Shown: positions 13,885 to 16,184 of the stretch, piece by piece
How the letters are laid out: each line of letters opens with the position of its first letter
Numbering within the stretch: position 1 is the first letter of the stretch
Assembly: GCA_002368955.1 (NCBI GenBank)
Contig: DFDY01000168.1
Span: forward strand, 1-16,184
DNA length: 16,184 nucleotides
Direction: 5' to 3'
Source of the DNA: Bacteroidales bacterium UBA3816
GTDB taxonomy: Bacteria; Bacteroidota; Bacteroidia; Bacteroidales; P3
Made by a program: the position numbers and the translations under genes
The notes under the pieces: model-generated
Databases searched by the model: none
Seen by the model: the letters and a program-made list of their open reading frames with translations, nothing else
Told to the model about the DNA's origin: nothing

Positions 13885-14871
13885 ATGCACTACGCAAATA
13901 AAACACTGTTTGATAGGGCCATACTGCGCCACACAACTCTGCGCAACCGCCTCTGGCGCTCTGCCACATGGCTGGGTTTGGCCGACACGGACGGCAGGGT
14001 GACCACTCCCATTGTCGAGACCTATCGTTCTTTGGCCGCCGGTGGGGTGGGACTCATTGTCACGGGTCTCACATCCATTGCGTCGGATGATGCCAGCATT
14101 GGGGGCGAATGCAAATTCTATGACGAAAGTTTCATTGAAGGGCATTGCCGACTCACAGAGGCTGTCCACCGCCAAGGGTGTCCCATACTGCTGCAGACGG
14201 CCCTGGTTGACGGCCCAATCGATACACTTACCACCCTTCAGGTAGACCAGCTGGTGGAAGCCTTTGGCCATGCTGCACAGCGTGCCGAAAAAGCCGGGTA
14301 CGACGGAGTGCAAATCCATGCAGCCCATTTTTTCTATCTCAGCAAGTTCATCTCGCCACTTTTCAACCACCGTGCCGACCGCTATGCGGGTGCTCATATA
14401 CTGCCTGCCATACTGGCAGCGATGCGCTCCCATACTTCAGATGACTTTATCGTCACCATGAAGATAAATTGTAGCGACGAGTTTCCGGGAGGACTGACCC
14501 AACAGGGCTTTCTTGAGGCTTGTCGGCTAGTGGAAGGAGTCGATGCCATCGAAGTGAGTGCCAACGGCACTTCGCGGCAGGGCATTCGTGCCGGGGCGAA
14601 TGAAGGCAGTTTCCTCTCAGCGGCTACGGCGCTAGCCACCACGCTCGATGTGTCGGTGGCTTTGGTGGGCGGACTGCGCAGTGTGGATTTCATCAATCAG
14701 GTGCTGGACAACACCAATATATCATTTGTAAGTCTCTCGCGCCCGCTTGTGTGCGAGCCCGACCTGCCCAACCGGTGGCTGCAGGGCAATGCTGCCCCAT
14801 CGCGCTGCATTTCTTGTAACTCATGCTACCGTACACCCGGCCATCAATGTGTTTTTAACTTGAAAAAATAA
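13885..14871 (+). CDS. NADH:flavin oxidoreductase, Old Yellow Enzyme family, with C-terminal Cys cluster
   Basis: The 328-residue protein is an FMN-binding TIM barrel of the OYE / 2,4-dienoyl-CoA reductase group. It has 'R-N-R-L-W-R-S-A-T' near 20-28 and 'A-G-G-V-G-L-I-V-T-G' (52-61). The active-site stretch 'I-H-A-A-H-F-F-Y-L-S-K-F-I-S-P-L-F-N' has H145 and H148, and the phosphate-binding 'G-G-L-R-S' lies near 262-266. The last 21 residues hold C308, C311, C314 and C322 (C-x2-C-x2-C-x7-C), which may bind a 4Fe-4S cluster. The FAD/NAD half of 2,4-dienoyl-CoA reductase is absent, so it is a single-domain form. OYEs reduce activated C=C bonds of enones, quinones or nitro compounds. It forms an operon with the flavodoxin-fold gene 7 nt downstream. 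Confidence 0.9.
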   Translation: MHYANKTLFDRAILRHTTLRNRLWRSATWLGLADTDGRVTTPIVETYRSLAAGGVGLIVTGLTSIASDDASIGGECKFYDESFIEGHCRLTEAVHRQGCPILLQTALVDGPIDTLTTLQVDQLVEAFGHAAQRAEKAGYDGVQIHAAHFFYLSKFISPLFNHRADRYAGAHILPAILAAMRSHTSDDFIVTMKINCSDEFPGGLTQQGFLEACRLVEGVDAIEVSANGTSRQGIRAGANEGSFLSAATALATTLDVSVALVGGLRSVDFINQVLDNTNISFVSLSRPLVCEPDLPNRWLQGNAAPSRCISCNSCYRTPGHQCVFNLKK

Positions 14872-14878
14872 TATCATC

Positions 14879-15559
14879 ATGACAACAAAAAACATCCAGG
14901 CCCTCTTTGTCAATGGGGGTCCCCGAAAGAACAACAACACCGCCCAGATGCTGCGCAGTGCCATGCGTGGAGCCGAAGAGGCCGGTGCCCAAACCGAATT
15001 GGTAAATCTCTATGACATCGACTTCCACGGCTGTCGCAGCTGCTTTGCCTGCCAGCTGAAGAATGCCAAGACCGATGGCGTTTGTGCCATCAAAGACTCT
15101 CTGCGACCCATACTGGAAAAGGCTCGCCAGGCCGACGTGATTGTCATCGGTTCGCCCGTCTACTTCAGCTACCCCACAGGGGCCACACGCGCCTTCATGG
15201 AACGGCTGGTATTACCCAACTTCACCTATGACTATGACGAGCAGGGCCAACGCCGCCGTCCCATCATTGAAAAGCAGACGGCCATGATTTTCACTATGAA
15301 CATTCCTGAGCAGGCCATGCCCGAGTGGCAGTACCCCACGCTGTTGGGCACCTGCGCCAAGCAATTGGAAGAAAACTTTGGCCACAGCGAGACCCTCTAC
15401 ACCTGCAACACCTATCAGTTTGCCGACTACTCGCGCTATGCCTTCACCTATTTCAGCGAGGAGGAGAAGCGCCGCTATCGTGACGAACATTTTCCCAAAG
15501 ATTTGGAGAACGCTTTTGCCCTAGGACAACGACTAGTGAAACAAGCGGCCGCGAACTGA
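14879..15559 (+). CDS. Flavodoxin-fold NAD(P)H-dependent oxidoreductase, iron-sulfur flavoprotein-like
   Basis: At 226 residues this has a flavodoxin-like fold. The FMN phosphate loop is 'N-G-G-P-R-K-N-N-N-T' (12-21), and the flavin-contact 'I-V-I-G-S-P-V-Y-F-S-Y-P-T-G' is at about 88-101. A compact cysteine motif, C52, C55, C58 and C69 (C-x2-C-x2-C-x10-C), sits where iron-sulfur flavoproteins bind a 4Fe-4S cluster. It could pass electrons to or from the OYE-type enzyme encoded 7 nt upstream, or reduce quinone-like or nitro substrates itself. No membrane segments or signal peptide are seen. It ends 3 nt before the convergent YdeI-family gene, so no separate terminator fits. Confidence 0.86.
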   Translation: MTTKNIQALFVNGGPRKNNNTAQMLRSAMRGAEEAGAQTELVNLYDIDFHGCRSCFACQLKNAKTDGVCAIKDSLRPILEKARQADVIVIGSPVYFSYPTGATRAFMERLVLPNFTYDYDEQGQRRRPIIEKQTAMIFTMNIPEQAMPEWQYPTLLGTCAKQLEENFGHSETLYTCNTYQFADYSRYAFTYFSEEEKRRYRDEHFPKDLENAFALGQRLVKQAAAN

Positions 15560-15562
15560 TTG

Positions 15563-15919
15563 TCAACTATTGTTTGGGTCTAATCCCGCTTGGTAAGCAG
15601 CCCATCCGGCCGGAGTCATCAGCCCTTGGTCACCGAGATTGCGGACCCGTTGGCGGTTCAGCTCTGTCCAGTGGCTGCCTTTGCGGCGAGGAGAGAGCCT
15701 CTGGGCCAACCGCCCGTCGGGCAACCGCTTGAGCGTGGAATCTATCCAGCCAAAGCAAAGCGTCTCCTCCACCACCTCATGGTAGGGGAGGCTCTTGCCT
15801 TTTGGATCACGAGAACGATAAGTCGCTACCCAGCAGTGGGTGGCCACGGTGTGGTGTGCCTGCAGCCATTGGCGCAGGTCCTTGCGTTTTTCGAATTCCA
15901 ATAGATTGTCTATCTCCAT
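15563..15919 (-). CDS. YdeI/OmpD-associated family protein, short form lacking the usual C-terminal part
   Basis: The 118 residues match the N-terminal part of the YdeI family: 'F-E-K-R-K-D-L-R-Q-W-L' at 9-19, 'E-E-T-L-C-F-G-W-I-D-S' (51-61), 'Q-R-L-S-P-R-R-K-G-S-H-W-T-E-L-N' near 73-88 and 'G-L-M-T-P-A-G' (99-105). Full-length members are, from memory, about 190 residues and carry a further C-terminal helical region after this point. Here a stop follows 13 residues after 'M-T-P-A-G', and the DNA beyond encodes the convergent flavodoxin gene. Loss of the 3' end by deletion is likely. The biological role of the family is unclear (the OmpD link is historical). Whether the short form folds is unknown. 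Confidence 0.8.
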   Translation of the reverse strand: MEIDNLLEFEKRKDLRQWLQAHHTVATHCWVATYRSRDPKGKSLPYHEVVEETLCFGWIDSTLKRLPDGRLAQRLSPRRKGSHWTELNRQRVRNLGDQGLMTPAGWAAYQAGLDPNNS

Positions 15920-15950
15920 TATCGGCAGGATTCTATATCAAAACATGCTG

Positions 15951-15958
15951 CAAAGATA
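15951..15958 (-). promoter_or_regulatory. -7 promoter box of the YdeI-family gene
   Basis: TATCTTTG on the - strand ends 31 nt before the ATG at 15919. No well-spaced TTTG partner is visible upstream of it. Confidence 0.6.
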
Positions 15959-16009
15959 CAACTTTTTGCCGATACTTGTTCTTTTTTTATCTATATGAGA
16001 AAAAAGTCG

Positions 16010-16017
16010 TATCTTTG
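16010..16017 (+). promoter_or_regulatory. -7 promoter box driving rightward transcription into the structured tail
   Basis: TATCTTTG on the + strand is an exact TAnnTTTG match directly before the hairpin-rich segment. It faces away from the YdeI promoter 51 nt to the left. A clear -33 TTTG is missing. Confidence 0.6.
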
Positions 16018-16021
16018 CAAT

Positions 16022-16184
16022 CGGTTTTGAGCGAAAGGCTCATGCCGAAAGATTTTTAATAGAAGCGTTATGCTTCCTTGTACTTGAGAACGTCGGAACT
16101 TTTCAAGTGGAATTATCAAGGTTGTATAATGGCTTCACGCTTATAGCGTGGGCTGTTACTACATTTGATAATTCAGGTTTCCGA
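16022..16184 (+). ncRNA. Candidate structured RNA or 5' leader (truncated by window edge)
   Basis: Four hairpins follow one another right after the -7 box. (1) TGAGC 16028-16032 pairs with GCTCA 16038-16042, with CGG/CCG flanks at 16022-16024 and 16045-16047. (2) GAAGC 16062-16066 pairs with GCTTC 16072-16076. (3) ACTTGA 16082-16087 pairs with TCAAGT 16103-16108. (4) ATTATCAA 16112-16119 pairs with TTGATAAT 16165-16172, enclosing CACGC 16136-16140 with GCGTG 16146-16150. All listed stems pair perfectly. No convincing coding start is seen. I do not recognise it as tmRNA, RNase P RNA, SRP RNA or a known riboswitch. It may be a small RNA, a leader of the next gene or the structured RNA of a mobile element; its end lies outside the window. 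Confidence 0.45.

Noticed and set aside
16010..16184. Start of an rRNA operon, tmRNA, RNase P or SRP RNA at the window end
   Set aside because: None of the hallmark conserved strings of these RNAs could be found; only generic hairpins are present.

Overview
The window looks like a chromosomal segment from a member of the Bacteroidetes, most likely order Bacteroidales and possibly Prevotellaceae. Several genes are preceded by the Bacteroidetes-type -7 box TAnnTTTG, in four cases with a TTTG element 16-20 nt upstream. The gene set also fits: a LolA-like carrier with a signal peptide, a DUF4105/Lnb-type lipoprotein acyltransferase candidate, a compact YitT protein and an AlkZ-related protein. 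The genus cannot be fixed from this sequence alone.

Left part (1-5322, all + strand). The window opens inside the C-terminal part of a DUF4143-type ATPase. A housekeeping run follows: a YggS-type PLP-binding protein, a YitT membrane protein, ribulose-phosphate 3-epimerase, an RlmI-like rRNA methyltransferase (its GTG start overlaps the epimerase stop), GTP cyclohydrolase I and a LolA-like lipoprotein carrier.

Accessory pair (5353-7103). Between the lolA-like gene and tsaB sit two AT-rich, translationally coupled genes. One encodes an ABC-type AAA ATPase without a TOPRIM domain. The other encodes a small PIN-fold nuclease-like protein with four well-placed acidic residues. This ATPase plus RNase arrangement is the best candidate in the window for an undescribed defence or toxin-like system.

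Middle part (7120-12371). tsaB is followed by a DppB-like ABC permease with no visible partner subunits. On the - strand, an MscS channel and a DUF4105/Lnb-like protein form a two-gene unit. Divergent from mscS on the + strand are a cupin gene and an AlkZ-related gene.

Right part (12399-15919). An HxlR-family regulator (-) is transcribed divergently from an alpha/beta hydrolase gene, followed by an Old-Yellow-Enzyme-type oxidoreductase and a flavodoxin-fold protein with an FeS-type Cys cluster. The hydrolase and oxidoreductase promoters carry the same 36-nt element (31 identical bases) at the same distance from their -7 boxes, which suggests a shared operator. The regulator is frameshifted near its C terminus. 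A short YdeI-family gene on the - strand appears to lack its C-terminal half.

The last 175 nt hold a -7 box followed by four successive hairpins and no convincing coding start. They may be a structured small RNA or a 5' leader whose remainder lies outside the window.
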